64,000 bases of DNA from Algoriphagus sp. TR-M9 (GCF_027594545.1 NZ_CP115160.1:1559001-1623000), one strand, 5' to 3'. Shown: positions 55,328-64,000, counted from the first letter of the stretch. Numbers and translations are program-made. Notes: generated from the letters alone by a model not told the origin.

Positions 55328-56865
55328 TTTCTAAGGTATTTACTGGGTTGAAATAAAATTAGTAAAAGCGAAACGCTTACCAGTAATAAGAAAAACAATG
55401 CTGGTAGGCCTCCAATTATAGAGAGAATTCTGACTCCGTCTATACCAGAGAAGGTCACCATCACCCAGGCTAGAAATCCTATCAATGTACCCCAAAGTAC
55501 TTTCAGGTTGGTGTCTGAGCGAAATGCATCCTTGTTTTGTTTTTTCATGCTGATGCTGGCCAGTGCTTCCGTACTGGAGTCGGCGGCGGTCACGTAGGAA
55601 ATGAAAATCCCCAACACATAAAAACTGGCAAAAAGACTAAAGTAGCCCATGTCTGCGAATACCTGATAGATGATTGATTCAGGACCTACAGTTTCCAATA
55701 GTTTTTCGTAAACAGCTGGTTTGCTTGATGCAAAATCCAAAGTCGTTCCGCCAAAAATCCCCATCCAGACCAAGCAGAAAAGTGCAGGAAAAAACCAATT
55801 GACCAGTAAAAACTCCCGCACCGTTCTGCCGATGGCTATTTTGCCTAGAAAAAGTGCAGTCATAGGGGCCCAGGCCATCCACATGGCAAAATTGAAAGTA
55901 GACCAGTCGTAAGTCCATTTAGATCCAGCTCCGCTAAGCTGCATGCTGAGATCTAGGAAATTGCCAGTATAAGCTTTAAACCCCTGGGTGATATTGCCAA
56001 GTATTAGGCTTTTTTCCCCGAGTAGAATAAATAGCACAGCTATCAGAACAAAAAAAACCAAATTGAAGAGAGACAAGCTTTTTATACCCTTATCTATTCC
56101 GGTAGAGGCGGAGATGATGAAGGTGATCAATATCAGACCTGTCACCGCAGCTGTGAGGTAGGTGCTGTTCAAATTTGGAAAAAAAGCCATTACACCTCCG
56201 CTTAAACTTAAAATGCCGGCCCCGAGCGCTGCAGACATTCCCGTGACCAAGGCAAAAAGGCTGAATAGGTCTAAACCTGTTTCTAATTTTGTGTTGGTAA
56301 GCCTGCCCGTCAAGGGAATGAGCATGACGCCAAGACTTAACCTTTTTCTCCCAGATGAATAGTGCATAAGAGCAAAAACCAAAGCGGGAACAGCGTAAAT
56401 CGCATAGGGAGTAAATCCCCAATGAAAGTACAAAGCACCCAATGCGAAGTTTTTTGCTTCTGGACTTGCGGCATTCAGAGCTAAAAACTCTGGAGGGAAC
56501 AAATAATGTGAAAGAGGTTCTGCACTAGCCCAAAATAATATACCTACGGCAATGGTAGTGCATAAAACTATAGCAAACCAACTTACTAGTTTCAGTCTGG
56601 GCTGGGCCTTTGCTCCACCGATTTTTCTCCGGCCAAGTGGAGAAAACATGACCCCAGCCGCTAATACACACATCAATAAGGAAACCCAGCTAAAGCCCAA
56701 AGAAAAAGATTCCAGGATAATCTGCTGGATACCCCTGGCATTGGTTACAAATTCTTCAGGAAAGACCAGGCTTAGAATCACTGCAACAATCAGTAAGCCA
56801 AAGGGCGGCCAAAATACCCAAGGACGTACTTGGATCTTTAAAAATGAGGAGTTGAGTTTTGCCAT
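55324..56865 (-). CDS. BCCT-family transporter
   Basis: The 513-residue protein has 12 predicted transmembrane helices. The BCCT signature region shows TYDWSTFNFAMWMAWAPMTALFLG and the following GRTVREFLLVNWFFPALF. The family moves betaine, choline or carnitine with Na+ or H+. Which substrate is moved cannot be told. It has no enzyme neighbours for betaine metabolism. Divergent from the TetR gene. Confidence 0.93.
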   Translation of the reverse strand: MAKLNSSFLKIQVRPWVFWPPFGLLIVAVILSLVFPEEFVTNARGIQQIILESFSLGFSWVSLLMCVLAAGVMFSPLGRRKIGGAKAQPRLKLVSWFAIVLCTTIAVGILFWASAEPLSHYLFPPEFLALNAASPEAKNFALGALYFHWGFTPYAIYAVPALVFALMHYSSGRKRLSLGVMLIPLTGRLTNTKLETGLDLFSLFALVTGMSAALGAGILSLSGGVMAFFPNLNSTYLTAAVTGLILITFIISASTGIDKGIKSLSLFNLVFFVLIAVLFILLGEKSLILGNITQGFKAYTGNFLDLSMQLSGAGSKWTYDWSTFNFAMWMAWAPMTALFLGKIAIGRTVREFLLVNWFFPALFCLVWMGIFGGTTLDFASSKPAVYEKLLETVGPESIIYQVFADMGYFSLFASFYVLGIFISYVTAADSSTEALASISMKKQNKDAFRSDTNLKVLWGTLIGFLAWVMVTFSGIDGVRILSIIGGLPALFFLLLVSVSLLLILFQPSKYLRN

Positions 56866-57190
56866 TGGCCAGTTAAGGTACCAGATTTATAGTAAGCTAA
56901 AAAGTGCCGTAAATCAAAAATTCAGTACGAATTGCAAGATTCCTGTCTGAGCTGAGGATTTAATTTCTATGGATATATAAATTTTATATTAAAATATTAA
57001 TTGGTTTTTGTGTTTAATAGTAAGGTATAATTCTGTTTTAATAAATATACCTGATATATAATTTTATGATTCTAACTAATTATAGATGAAATATAGGTTT
57101 TTAGGTTGTTAGTAATACTTACAATAATGAGAGTTTTGCTAAACCATTTTACTACCTACCTCGTTATCGCGTCGTAAACCATTTTTAAGT
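56866..57190. other. AT-rich gap upstream of the TetR operon
   Basis: No gene. Direct repeat TAAACCATTTT occurs at 57140-57150 and 57175-57185, just before the TetR ATG, and may be a regulator site. Confidence 0.4.
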
Positions 57191-57874
57191 ATGGAAAGAA
57201 TCATTGCCAAGACCAAAATAGATGTAAACAAAAATCTATTCTTGAAGGACCCGATCAGTTCAGACATAGGTTGCTCCATAGTAAAGGAAGGGGCCAAGTT
57301 GATAGATGAGTTAGGATTGGAGAATTTTACTTTTAAAAAGCTGTCTCAAAAAATAGATGTAAGTGAGGCCGCTATTTACCGGTATTTTGACAATAAGCAC
57401 ATGCTGCTGCTATACCTTACGGGCTGGTACTGGGCATGGCTGGAGATTAATTTTGTCTATGCTACTGCAAACTTAGCGTCTGCAGATGCCAAACTCGATG
57501 TGGGCTTGGACTTGATGGTGAATGGACCGATTTTCAAGAAAAATGAGTTTTTGGATCCGGTCTGTCTCTATAAAATCATAATCAATGAATCCTTTAAGGT
57601 GTACTATACCAAGTCTGTAGATGAAGAGCATAAAAAAGGATTTTTCACCGATGTTTATAAGTTTGGTGATAGGATTTCCGAAGTGATTTCGGAAATTAGC
57701 CCTTCCTATCAATTTCCAGTGACGCTCGCATTTACAGTCGTGGAATCAAGCATATTGCAGGCATTTAACGTGCAGCATTTACCCGAAATGACCGATAACG
57801 TATTGAATGTGCAAAAGCGCAAAGAATTCTTTAGACAACTCATAATAAATACCGTTCACAATGGCCATCAATAA
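57191..57874 (+). CDS. TetR/AcrR-family regulator
   Basis: A 227-residue protein with a TetR HTH near residues 37-70 (FTFKKLSQKIDVSEAAIYRYF) and an all-helical ligand domain after it. The first about 25 residues form an unusual N-terminal extension. It overlaps the ABC gene by 14 bases, so regulator and exporter are one operon. It probably represses its own operon; the inducer is unknown. Confidence 0.9.
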   Translation: MERIIAKTKIDVNKNLFLKDPISSDIGCSIVKEGAKLIDELGLENFTFKKLSQKIDVSEAAIYRYFDNKHMLLLYLTGWYWAWLEINFVYATANLASADAKLDVGLDLMVNGPIFKKNEFLDPVCLYKIIINESFKVYYTKSVDEEHKKGFFTDVYKFGDRISEVISEISPSYQFPVTLAFTVVESSILQAFNVQHLPEMTDNVLNVQKRKEFFRQLIINTVHNGHQ

Positions 57875-59561
57875 TACAATCACGCCTTTAAAGCGATTTT
57901 TCAGGCTTTTGGGTGAAGAGAAAAGCCCTGTCTATTCCATTTACTTTTATGCGGTGCTGAATGGAATAGTGACACTTTCGCTTCCTTTGGGAATCCAGGC
58001 GATCTTTAACTTCATCCTTGGTGGGAGAGTATCTACCTCCTGGGTTATTTTAGTGCTTATTGTAGGCATGGGGGTGGCCTTTGGCGGATACATGCAAATC
58101 TCGCAATTGCAAATCGCGGAGAAACTGCAGCAAAGACTCTTTTCCAAGGTAGGACTTTCGGTAGCTTACAGGCTTCCGAAGATCAAATCTGAGGTTTTTC
58201 ATGGTAATTATGCACCTGAATTCATCAATAGGTTTTTTGAGGTGGTGGCTTTGCAAAAGGGAATAGCAAAAATCCTCATAGAATTTTCAACAGCCATTTT
58301 GCAGGTGTCTTTTGGGTTGCTGTTACTTTCATTTTACCACCCTACCTTCATTATATTCAGTTTTGTGTTGATCGTGCTGCTGGCCTTGATTTTCTATTTT
58401 ACGGGGCCTAGAGGGATGGAGACAGCGATGAAGGAGTCTACCTATAAGTACGAAACTGCCTATTGGCTGGAAGAAGTGGGCAGAGCGGTAAATACTTTCA
58501 AACTCGTAGGAAACACCAAATTGCCCATCTTGAAAGTGGACAAGCTGATTCAGCGCTACCTGGAGTTCAGAAGCAAGCACTTTTCAGTATTGATTTTCCA
58601 ATACAAAATCATGATCGTGTTTAAAGTCCTCATCGTGATGTCCTTGCTGATTTCGGGTAGTTTATTGCTGATAGATAGTCAGATAAGTTTGGGGCAATTT
58701 GTCGCAGCGGAGGTGATTATAGTTATGGTGGTGAATTCCGTGGAGAAATTGATCCTTTCTCTGGAGTCCGTCTACGACACCTTAGTGGCGGTAGAGAAAC
58801 TAGGCCAGATTTCTGACTTGGAGTTAGAAAACTATGAAAACACCAAAAAGAAGGTGAATTCCCAAAGTAATTCCTTGCAGTTTAAGATGGAAGATGTGGT
58901 GTTTCAGCCTTCAGATATGCTTAAGCCACTATTGGACGGAGTGACTTTGCAGATAGAAGCAGGTGAAAAAGTCGTGCTAACCGGAAAAGGAGGTAAGAGC
59001 GCAATTTTGGCGATGTTGTCCGGACTGTATTCAGATTACTCGGGCAAGATCAATATCAATGGTCTCGCCTTGGACCTGATAAATCTGGAGAAATACAGAG
59101 GTACCGTTGGTGCTTGCCTTGAGTTGGACCAGCTGTTTCATGGCACGATCAAGGAGAATATTTTGGTGGGGAGGGACTGTCCAAAGGAACATTTTAAAGC
59201 CATTCTAGAGTTGGTCGGCATTTCGGATTTTATCTACCAATTACCCGAAGGGGCAAACACCATGTTAAAGCCAGAAGGCAAAGGGCTGTTCAAGAGAGAG
59301 GCTTTAGCCATATTGATCGCCCGGGCTTTAGTGGGCTCGCCTAGAGCGATTATGATAGAGAATACTTTTGAAAGAATAGACCTGAAGAGTCAGCAGAAAG
59401 TATTGAAACACCTGTTTGAAGGTCCTTGGACCTTGTTGATAGTATCCGTACAGGACGAAATCCTGAAAAAGGCAGACAAAATAATTTCTGTTCAGGACGG
59501 AAAAATCGACTTCCAAGGGACGTATTCTGAGTATAGCGCTTATCAATCCAAGAAATCTTAA
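57861..59561 (+). CDS. ABC exporter-like protein with degenerate ATPase domain
   Basis: A 566-residue half-exporter: six-helix transmembrane domain (about 20-300) and a nucleotide-binding-like domain (about 338-560). Catalytic motifs are altered: Walker A is GKGGKS (375-380), two residues short; the Q-loop has Glu421; the LSGGQ signature is replaced by PEGKGLFKRE (471-480); Walker B ends in IEN (499-501) instead of a DE pair; the H-loop position is Val530. It has no C39 peptidase domain. ATP hydrolysis looks unlikely. Located between TetR and HlyD. Confidence 0.85.
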   Translation: MAINNTITPLKRFFRLLGEEKSPVYSIYFYAVLNGIVTLSLPLGIQAIFNFILGGRVSTSWVILVLIVGMGVAFGGYMQISQLQIAEKLQQRLFSKVGLSVAYRLPKIKSEVFHGNYAPEFINRFFEVVALQKGIAKILIEFSTAILQVSFGLLLLSFYHPTFIIFSFVLIVLLALIFYFTGPRGMETAMKESTYKYETAYWLEEVGRAVNTFKLVGNTKLPILKVDKLIQRYLEFRSKHFSVLIFQYKIMIVFKVLIVMSLLISGSLLLIDSQISLGQFVAAEVIIVMVVNSVEKLILSLESVYDTLVAVEKLGQISDLELENYENTKKKVNSQSNSLQFKMEDVVFQPSDMLKPLLDGVTLQIEAGEKVVLTGKGGKSAILAMLSGLYSDYSGKININGLALDLINLEKYRGTVGACLELDQLFHGTIKENILVGRDCPKEHFKAILELVGISDFIYQLPEGANTMLKPEGKGLFKREALAILIARALVGSPRAIMIENTFERIDLKSQQKVLKHLFEGPWTLLIVSVQDEILKKADKIISVQDGKIDFQGTYSEYSAYQSKKS

Positions 59562-59565
59562 TCCC

Positions 59566-60921
59566 ATGCTGAATATAACCAACCAAAGAATAAAAGATCT
59601 TCGGGATTTTGCTTCGATGAAAAGTCTGGATTTGACTTTGCCATCCAGAGAAAACAAGAAAAAAGTCAAAATCCTCGCAGGTTTACTTGTTGTAGTGATT
59701 TTTTCCCTTTTTCTTCCTTGGACCCAGACCATTCGCTCCCAGGGGGAAGTCACCGCACTTAGGCCAGATCAGCGACCGCAAACCATTCATTCTATTATCG
59801 CAGGTCGGATAGAAAAATGGTATGTGGCAGAAGGTGATTTCGTGGCCAGAGGCGACACTATTCTCCAGATTTCTGAAATCAAAGATGAGTACTTTGATAC
59901 CATGCTCCTGCCAAGGACACAGATGCAAGTAGAGGCCAAGGAGCTGACTGCGGAATCATACCGGGAAAAGGTGACCGCGCTTCAGGCGCAGCTTCAGGCT
60001 ATCAGACAAAACAATGTGCTGAGACTGGAACAGGCAGAAAACACCCTGAAGATGGCTGAGCTGAAAGTACAGTCAGACAGTATCAAGTTTCAGCAGGCCA
60101 AAGTGAATTTTGAAGTAGGAAAAACGCAGCTGGAGCGTGCCGAGCAGTTGTACAAAGAAGGCTTGAGGTCCTTGACTGATCTGGAAGCCAGAAGATTGAA
60201 GTTTCAGGAGGTACAGGCCAATCTAATGGCAGCAGAAAATACTTATCTCAGTAGCCAAAACTCCTTTATATCGTCCAGGATAAACCTGAATGCAATAGAT
60301 AATGAATTCAAGGATAAGGTAGCGAAAGTTCAGTCTGAAATTTACACGGCGCTCTCTTCCCAGTACGATTCTGAGGCAGCGATCACCAAACTGGAAAACC
60401 AGTATTCAAACTATCAATCCAGGGCTGGATTCCGCTATATTCTGGCACCGCAAGATGGCTACCTGGCCAGGGCTGTTCAAGTGGGTATAGGTGAGACGAT
60501 CAAAGAGGGAGCGGAGATCGTCAATATCATACCTGAAAATGCCCAGCTGGCTGTAGAGCTATATGTGCAGCCGGTAGATTTGCCATTGATTGAGATCGGT
60601 AATAAAGTCCGGTTTATTTTTGACGGCTGGCCGGCCATTGTGTTTTCGGGATGGCCTAGAATTTCCAATGGTACCTTTGGCGGCAAAATCGTTGCCATAG
60701 ATCAGCATACAGGAGGCAATAACCTCTATAGAATTTTGGTGACTGAGGACCCTGAAGAGGAACCTTGGCCAAAAGAGCTCAGGATGGGTTCTGGTGCTGA
60801 GGGAATTGCTCTTCTCAATAATGTGCCGGTATGGTACGAAATCTGGCGACAACTAAATGGCTTCCCGGCTGATTATTATACCCAGTTTGAAAAAGATAAA
60901 ATAGGAGCAAAGAAAGAATGA
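59566..60921 (+). CDS. HlyD-family membrane fusion protein
   Basis: A 451-residue protein: N-terminal cytoplasmic stretch (1-35), one transmembrane helix (about 37-52), a split lipoyl domain (about 65-105 with GRIEKWYVAEGDFVARGD, and about 285-315 with ILAPQDGYLARAVQVG), a long coiled-coil hairpin (about 115-280) and beta-barrel (about 320-420). It would join the ABC protein to TolC. The start lies 4 bp after the ABC stop; the tail overlaps the TolC start (ATGA). Confidence 0.92.
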   Translation: MLNITNQRIKDLRDFASMKSLDLTLPSRENKKKVKILAGLLVVVIFSLFLPWTQTIRSQGEVTALRPDQRPQTIHSIIAGRIEKWYVAEGDFVARGDTILQISEIKDEYFDTMLLPRTQMQVEAKELTAESYREKVTALQAQLQAIRQNNVLRLEQAENTLKMAELKVQSDSIKFQQAKVNFEVGKTQLERAEQLYKEGLRSLTDLEARRLKFQEVQANLMAAENTYLSSQNSFISSRINLNAIDNEFKDKVAKVQSEIYTALSSQYDSEAAITKLENQYSNYQSRAGFRYILAPQDGYLARAVQVGIGETIKEGAEIVNIIPENAQLAVELYVQPVDLPLIEIGNKVRFIFDGWPAIVFSGWPRISNGTFGGKIVAIDQHTGGNNLYRILVTEDPEEEPWPKELRMGSGAEGIALLNNVPVWYEIWRQLNGFPADYYTQFEKDKIGAKKE

Positions 60922-62312
60922 AAAAGCTTTTACTCGTATTTATTTGGATCTATACTGGGACCTTTTGCGCTTTCGGTCAGTCTGATACCCAGCTGGATTT
61001 TGAGACTTTTATGCTTTGGGTGAAAGAAAATCACCCTATAGCCCAGCAGGCTCAGCTTCAGCTTCAAATGGGAGATATGGCCGTACGAACAGCCAGAGGA
61101 GGTTTTGATCCCCTGATTTATGGCAATCTAGACCGTAAGAATTACGGAGGGACGGATTACTATGAAAAGAGACAAGCCGGTGTGGATATTCCCACGTGGA
61201 TGGGAGTGGAACTCAATGGGTCATTTGAGCAAAACTCCGGTCAGTATTTAAATCCAGAATATGGTACTCCGGATGATGGTTTGATAGCTGTAGGTGCTTC
61301 GGTGAACTTGGGTCAAGGCTTGATTTTGGACAAGCGAAGAGCAGCGCTACGTCAAGCTCAGCTGTATCAGGAATCTACCGAATTCGAGAGGAGGCAATAC
61401 CTGAATGAGTTGTACTTACAAGCCACAGATATGTACTGGCGTTGGGCTTTGGCTTATGCCAATCAGCAAGTGATAGAAGAGGCGGTGGAATTAGCAGAAA
61501 CCCGGTTTCAGGCGGTGAAAGGCTCATTTAGGCTGGGAGATGTAGCTGCAATAGATACTGTGGAATCCTATTCACAGCTGCTCAATCGCCAATATAAAGC
61601 CGAAGCAGCCAGAAACACGCTTTTTCAGACGGTGCAGGAGTTGAATACATTTCTCTGGAATGAATCAGGGGAGCCCATGATTTTGGAGGAAAATATATAC
61701 CCGGAAGCCATTACTGTGGAGGAGGATATCATTTTAAACGAAGCTGAATTGAGACAAATGGTTTCCACTCATCCCAGTTTGCAGATCGCAGACCTGGAAT
61801 TGGCTACCTTAGCCGTGGAGCGAAAACTCAAAGCGCAGCAGATCATCCCGGTGGTCAAGCTGAAGTACAATTTTCTCACAGAAAACCTGAATGACTTTGA
61901 GAATTCCAGTTTTTTCGAAAGTGACTATAAATGGGGTGTGAGTATTTATACGCCTTTATTTTGGAGGAAATCCCGTGGGGAGCTGGGCATGGCCAAAGCC
62001 AAGATCGATGTCAAGCAGAATACCAGGGATTTAAAAGAATTGCAATTGAGGACTAAACTGGAGGCTGAGCTGAATAATTTTAGCAACCTGACTTCTCAGA
62101 TTTCCATTTTTTCTAAAAACCTTTCCAGTCTTAACGCACTGCTGACAGGAGAGATGCGAAGGTTTGAGATTGGGGAAAGCAGTCTTTTTCTAGTAAATTC
62201 AAGAGAAGTTTCAGTAATTGATTCCAGGATTACCCTAAATGAATTAATCAAGAAAAGAAAGGTAGCTCAGGCAAAAGCGCGAGTAGCTGCCGGGATAGGA
62301 TTTGATCAATAA
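60918..62312 (+). CDS. TolC-family outer-membrane efflux protein
   Basis: The 464-residue protein has a signal peptide (1-21, ending AFG) and repeated long helical segments with short strands, including TDMYWRWALAYANQQVIEEAVELAETR and the related second half near 300-440. It is the outer-membrane channel partner of the HlyD protein; ATGA overlap couples them. It lacks OMF lipoprotein Cys. Confidence 0.9.
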   Translation: MKKLLLVFIWIYTGTFCAFGQSDTQLDFETFMLWVKENHPIAQQAQLQLQMGDMAVRTARGGFDPLIYGNLDRKNYGGTDYYEKRQAGVDIPTWMGVELNGSFEQNSGQYLNPEYGTPDDGLIAVGASVNLGQGLILDKRRAALRQAQLYQESTEFERRQYLNELYLQATDMYWRWALAYANQQVIEEAVELAETRFQAVKGSFRLGDVAAIDTVESYSQLLNRQYKAEAARNTLFQTVQELNTFLWNESGEPMILEENIYPEAITVEEDIILNEAELRQMVSTHPSLQIADLELATLAVERKLKAQQIIPVVKLKYNFLTENLNDFENSSFFESDYKWGVSIYTPLFWRKSRGELGMAKAKIDVKQNTRDLKELQLRTKLEAELNNFSNLTSQISIFSKNLSSLNALLTGEMRRFEIGESSLFLVNSREVSVIDSRITLNELIKKRKVAQAKARVAAGIGFDQ

Positions 62313-62324
62313 ACCAATTTTATA

Positions 62325-62609
62325 ATGCCTGCTTACGTAATCGTAGAAGTGGATATCTCCGATCCAGAAAAGTATAATGCTTACAAGGAGCTGACCCCTG
62401 CCACAGTACAAGCCTTCGGAGGCAAATTTGTGCTAAGAGGAAATCCTGTCACCGTATTAGAGGGTGAATGGAATCATGAGCGGCTCGTGATGCTGAAATT
62501 CCCAACCCGTGAAAAAGCAATTGCTTGGTATAACTGTCCAGAGTATCAGCATGCGAAATCTGTGAGAGCAGGTGCTGCCGATGCTAAATTTTTGCTGATA
62601 GAAACCTAA
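62325..62609 (+). CDS. DUF1330 family protein
   Basis: A 94-residue dimeric ferredoxin-like alpha/beta protein with VEVDISDPEKYNAYKELT, GGKFVLRGNPVTVLEG and FPTREKAIAWYNCPEYQHAK, diagnostic of DUF1330. Enzymatic role unknown. It follows TolC by 12 bp and may be co-transcribed. Confidence 0.9.
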   Translation: MPAYVIVEVDISDPEKYNAYKELTPATVQAFGGKFVLRGNPVTVLEGEWNHERLVMLKFPTREKAIAWYNCPEYQHAKSVRAGAADAKFLLIET

Positions 62610-62610
62610 C

Positions 62611-62755
62611 ATGATTATCCGCAAGGATGCCAGTTGCCTTAAACTCTTTGCTTTTCTGGTCAGTAGACAAGTGAGCGAAGTCCAAAGTGTCCTATACTAT
62701 TAAGCTTAAAATATCCTACCTTGCTTTTGGTCTCTGTGCTGGTGATAAAGCGGAT
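62611..62755. repeat. Putative dispersed intergenic element, copy B
   Basis: Starts TGATTATCCGCAAGGATGCC and ends near GGTGATAAAGCGGAT; about the same length as the element at 12168-12315, with similar ends and a dissimilar core. It may lie in the leader of the aldolase gene. Confidence 0.35.
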
Positions 62756-62774
62756 ATCCATAAAATAATATACC

Positions 62775-63440
62775 ATGAGAAACCCAACGCCTTTTATCAA
62801 GAAAATGGATGAGGCGGGCGTGATGCCCATTTTTTTTCATCCAGAAGAAAAAACCTGTCTAAAGCTTCTGGAAATCGCCTACCAATCTGGCGTGAAAGTC
62901 ATAGAAATGGTCAATAGAGGCCCGGAAGCAATGGGCAACTTCCCGGCTTTGCGCAAGCTAGCTGATGAAATGCCAGGACTAACACTGGGTGCCGGTACCA
63001 TTTATCATCCTGAGGAAGCCGAGAAGTTTCTAGATATGGGAGCGGAATTTATCGTGGCACCGGTGATGAATCCAAAATTGGGTGAGTACTGTAAAAAGTT
63101 TGAACTCCCATGGATTCCCGGTTGTGGTTCTATTTCGGAGATATGGGAAGCTTACGAATTGGGTGCTGAGCTGGTTAAATTATACCCGGGAAATGTACTT
63201 ACTCCGGGTTTTGTTCCTCCGGTTCACGCGGTATTGCCGCAAGTGGAGATCATTCCGACTGGAGGCGTGGAACCTACTATGGAAAGCATTAAGTCATGGT
63301 TTGATGTGGGCGTATTATGTGTGGGTATGGGATCCCAATTATTCCGTAAAGACCTGGTGGCTGCGGGTAAATTTGAAGAAGTCGAGGAGCGAATCAAAAG
63401 GGTGATTGCAATCATCGACCAAATAAAATCAGAAAGATAG
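62775..63440 (+). CDS. KDPG/KHG aldolase
   Basis: A 221-residue class I aldolase. The catalytic Glu lies in KVIEMVNR, and the Schiff-base Lys in LVKLYPGN (about residue 134), as in E. coli Eda. GAGTIYHPEEAEKFLDMGAEFIVAP and IPTGGVEPT are typical. It cleaves 2-keto-3-deoxy-6-phosphogluconate to pyruvate and glyceraldehyde 3-phosphate. It would finish the uronate pathway started at 1.8-5.3 kb, but no KDG kinase is in the window. Confidence 0.9.
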   Translation: MRNPTPFIKKMDEAGVMPIFFHPEEKTCLKLLEIAYQSGVKVIEMVNRGPEAMGNFPALRKLADEMPGLTLGAGTIYHPEEAEKFLDMGAEFIVAPVMNPKLGEYCKKFELPWIPGCGSISEIWEAYELGAELVKLYPGNVLTPGFVPPVHAVLPQVEIIPTGGVEPTMESIKSWFDVGVLCVGMGSQLFRKDLVAAGKFEEVEERIKRVIAIIDQIKSER

Positions 63441-63464
63441 TTCTGCATTTCAAACTTGGACATA

Positions 63465-63501
63465 AACAACAAAGGCTTCTTGAGAGAAGCCTTTGTTGTT
63501 T
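63465..63501. terminator. Bidirectional terminator between the aldolase and peroxiredoxin genes
   Basis: Perfect 15-bp arms (about 63465-63479 and 63486-63500) with A/T-rich flanks on both sides, between convergent genes. Confidence 0.9.
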
Positions 63502-63524
63502 GATAATCAATATAATACAAGATT

Positions 63525-64000
63525 TTACAGGTCTGGCTGAGGGGTAGTTCGCAGATAAGGTTTTACCACCTTGTGACCTTTGGGAAATTTAGCCGGGATG
63601 TCCTCGTCTTTGATGGCCGGAGCGATCACCACATCTTCACCATGTTTCCAGTTCGCTGGAGTAGCCACGGAGTAGTTTGCGGTGAGCTGCAAGGAATCAA
63701 TTACTCGCAGCAGTTCATCAAAATTCCTACCTGTGCTCGCCGGGTATGTGATGATCAATTTGATTTTTTTATCATTGCCAATCACAAAAACAGAACGTAC
63801 CGTGAAATTCTCGTTGGAATTAGGGTGTATCATGTCGTAAAGCTCGGAGACTTTTCTGTCTTCATCCGCTATAATGGGGAAATTGACCTCCGTGCTTTGC
63901 GTCTCATTGATGTCTTTGATCCAGCCTTTGTGGCTTTCAAGACCATCTACACTCAGTGCCATTACCTTCGTGTTTCGCTTTGCAAATTCATCTTTCAATT
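63525..64000 (-). CDS. 1-Cys peroxiredoxin, 3' part (partial at right edge)
   Basis: The last 158 residues of a Prx6-type protein of about 212 residues. Present: VNFPIIADEDRKVSELYDMIHP, FVIGNDKKIKLIITYPASTGRN and the C-terminal extension LQLTANYSVATPANW. The peroxidatic Cys lies outside the window. The frame is open to the edge; a Met near 63998 is internal. The enzyme reduces peroxides and phospholipid hydroperoxides. Confidence 0.92.
   Translation of the reverse strand, partial: LKDEFAKRNTKVMALSVDGLESHKGWIKDINETQSTEVNFPIIADEDRKVSELYDMIHPNSNENFTVRSVFVIGNDKKIKLIITYPASTGRNFDELLRVIDSLQLTANYSVATPANWKHGEDVVIAPAIKDEDIPAKFPKGHKVVKPYLRTTPQPDL

Noticed and set aside
58983..59000. Short Walker A in the ABC protein as a sequencing error
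   Set aside because: The shortening is in frame and every other ATPase motif is altered as well, so an error would have to recur at several places.

Overview
The window looks like chromosomal DNA of a marine or freshwater Bacteroidota member of the order Cytophagales, most like Cyclobacteriaceae/Algoriphagus. This is judged from gene families, not from a search. The supporting signs are two SusC/SusD outer-membrane pairs, SPII lipoproteins with short leaders, LytTR and 7TMR-DISM signalling, a fused SerB-SerA, an Hc1-like histone, ribosomal protein THX and the near absence of Shine-Dalgarno sites. I see no tRNA, rRNA, CRISPR array, prophage or insertion sequence. Several genes start at TTG or GTG, and several open frames extend upstream of the likely start; the starts chosen are given per gene.

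Region 1 (1-20.2 kb) is carbohydrate and uronate use. A partial sulfatase and a UDP-glucuronate decarboxylase converge on a shared terminator. Next comes a minus-strand operon (uronate isomerase, SDR mannonate oxidoreductase, mannonate dehydratase, sugar O-acetyltransferase), which would take glucuronate/galacturonate to 2-keto-3-deoxygluconate. A divergent LacI-type regulator follows, then two SusC/SusD pairs, then a Tat-exported Gfo/Idh oxidoreductase with a double-domain DUF1080 lipoprotein. No glycoside hydrolase or polysaccharide lyase is present. Four sites matching CGNAANCGNTTNCG lie upstream of the uronate operon/lacI, both susC genes and the DUF1080 operon, which suggests one LacI regulon. 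A KDPG/KHG-type aldolase at 62.8 kb could finish the pathway.

Region 2 (20.3-31.4 kb) holds a THUMP methyltransferase whose 3' end is duplicated in tandem (268 bp), a DUF4301 protein, a three-gene LytTR signalling operon (degenerate GAF kinase, 7TM kinase, response regulator), a divergent lipoprotein gene, the pxpABC 5-oxoprolinase genes and THX. The gap between the LytTR operon and the lipoprotein gene carries six short boxes at exact 21-bp spacing, three in each orientation and mirror-symmetric. This is the most striking non-coding signal in the window.

Region 3 (31.4-38.3 kb) is a dense two-component cluster around four small stress-type genes (DUF5670, CsbD, YtxH). Region 4 (38.3-57 kb) is mostly housekeeping: DEAD-box helicase, Hc1-like protein, a serine palmitoyltransferase-like enzyme, biotin carboxylase, DUF1015, Maf, a glycan precursor cluster (glycosyltransferase, UDP-glucuronate epimerase-like, RfbB), an M1 peptidase, the SerB-SerA fusion and a BCCT transporter.

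Region 5 (57.2-62.3 kb) is a TetR-ABC-HlyD-TolC operon laid out like a type I exporter. Its ABC protein has lost every canonical ATPase motif, so it is either a non-hydrolysing or a diverged system. The window closes with DUF1330, the aldolase and a truncated 1-Cys peroxiredoxin gene.
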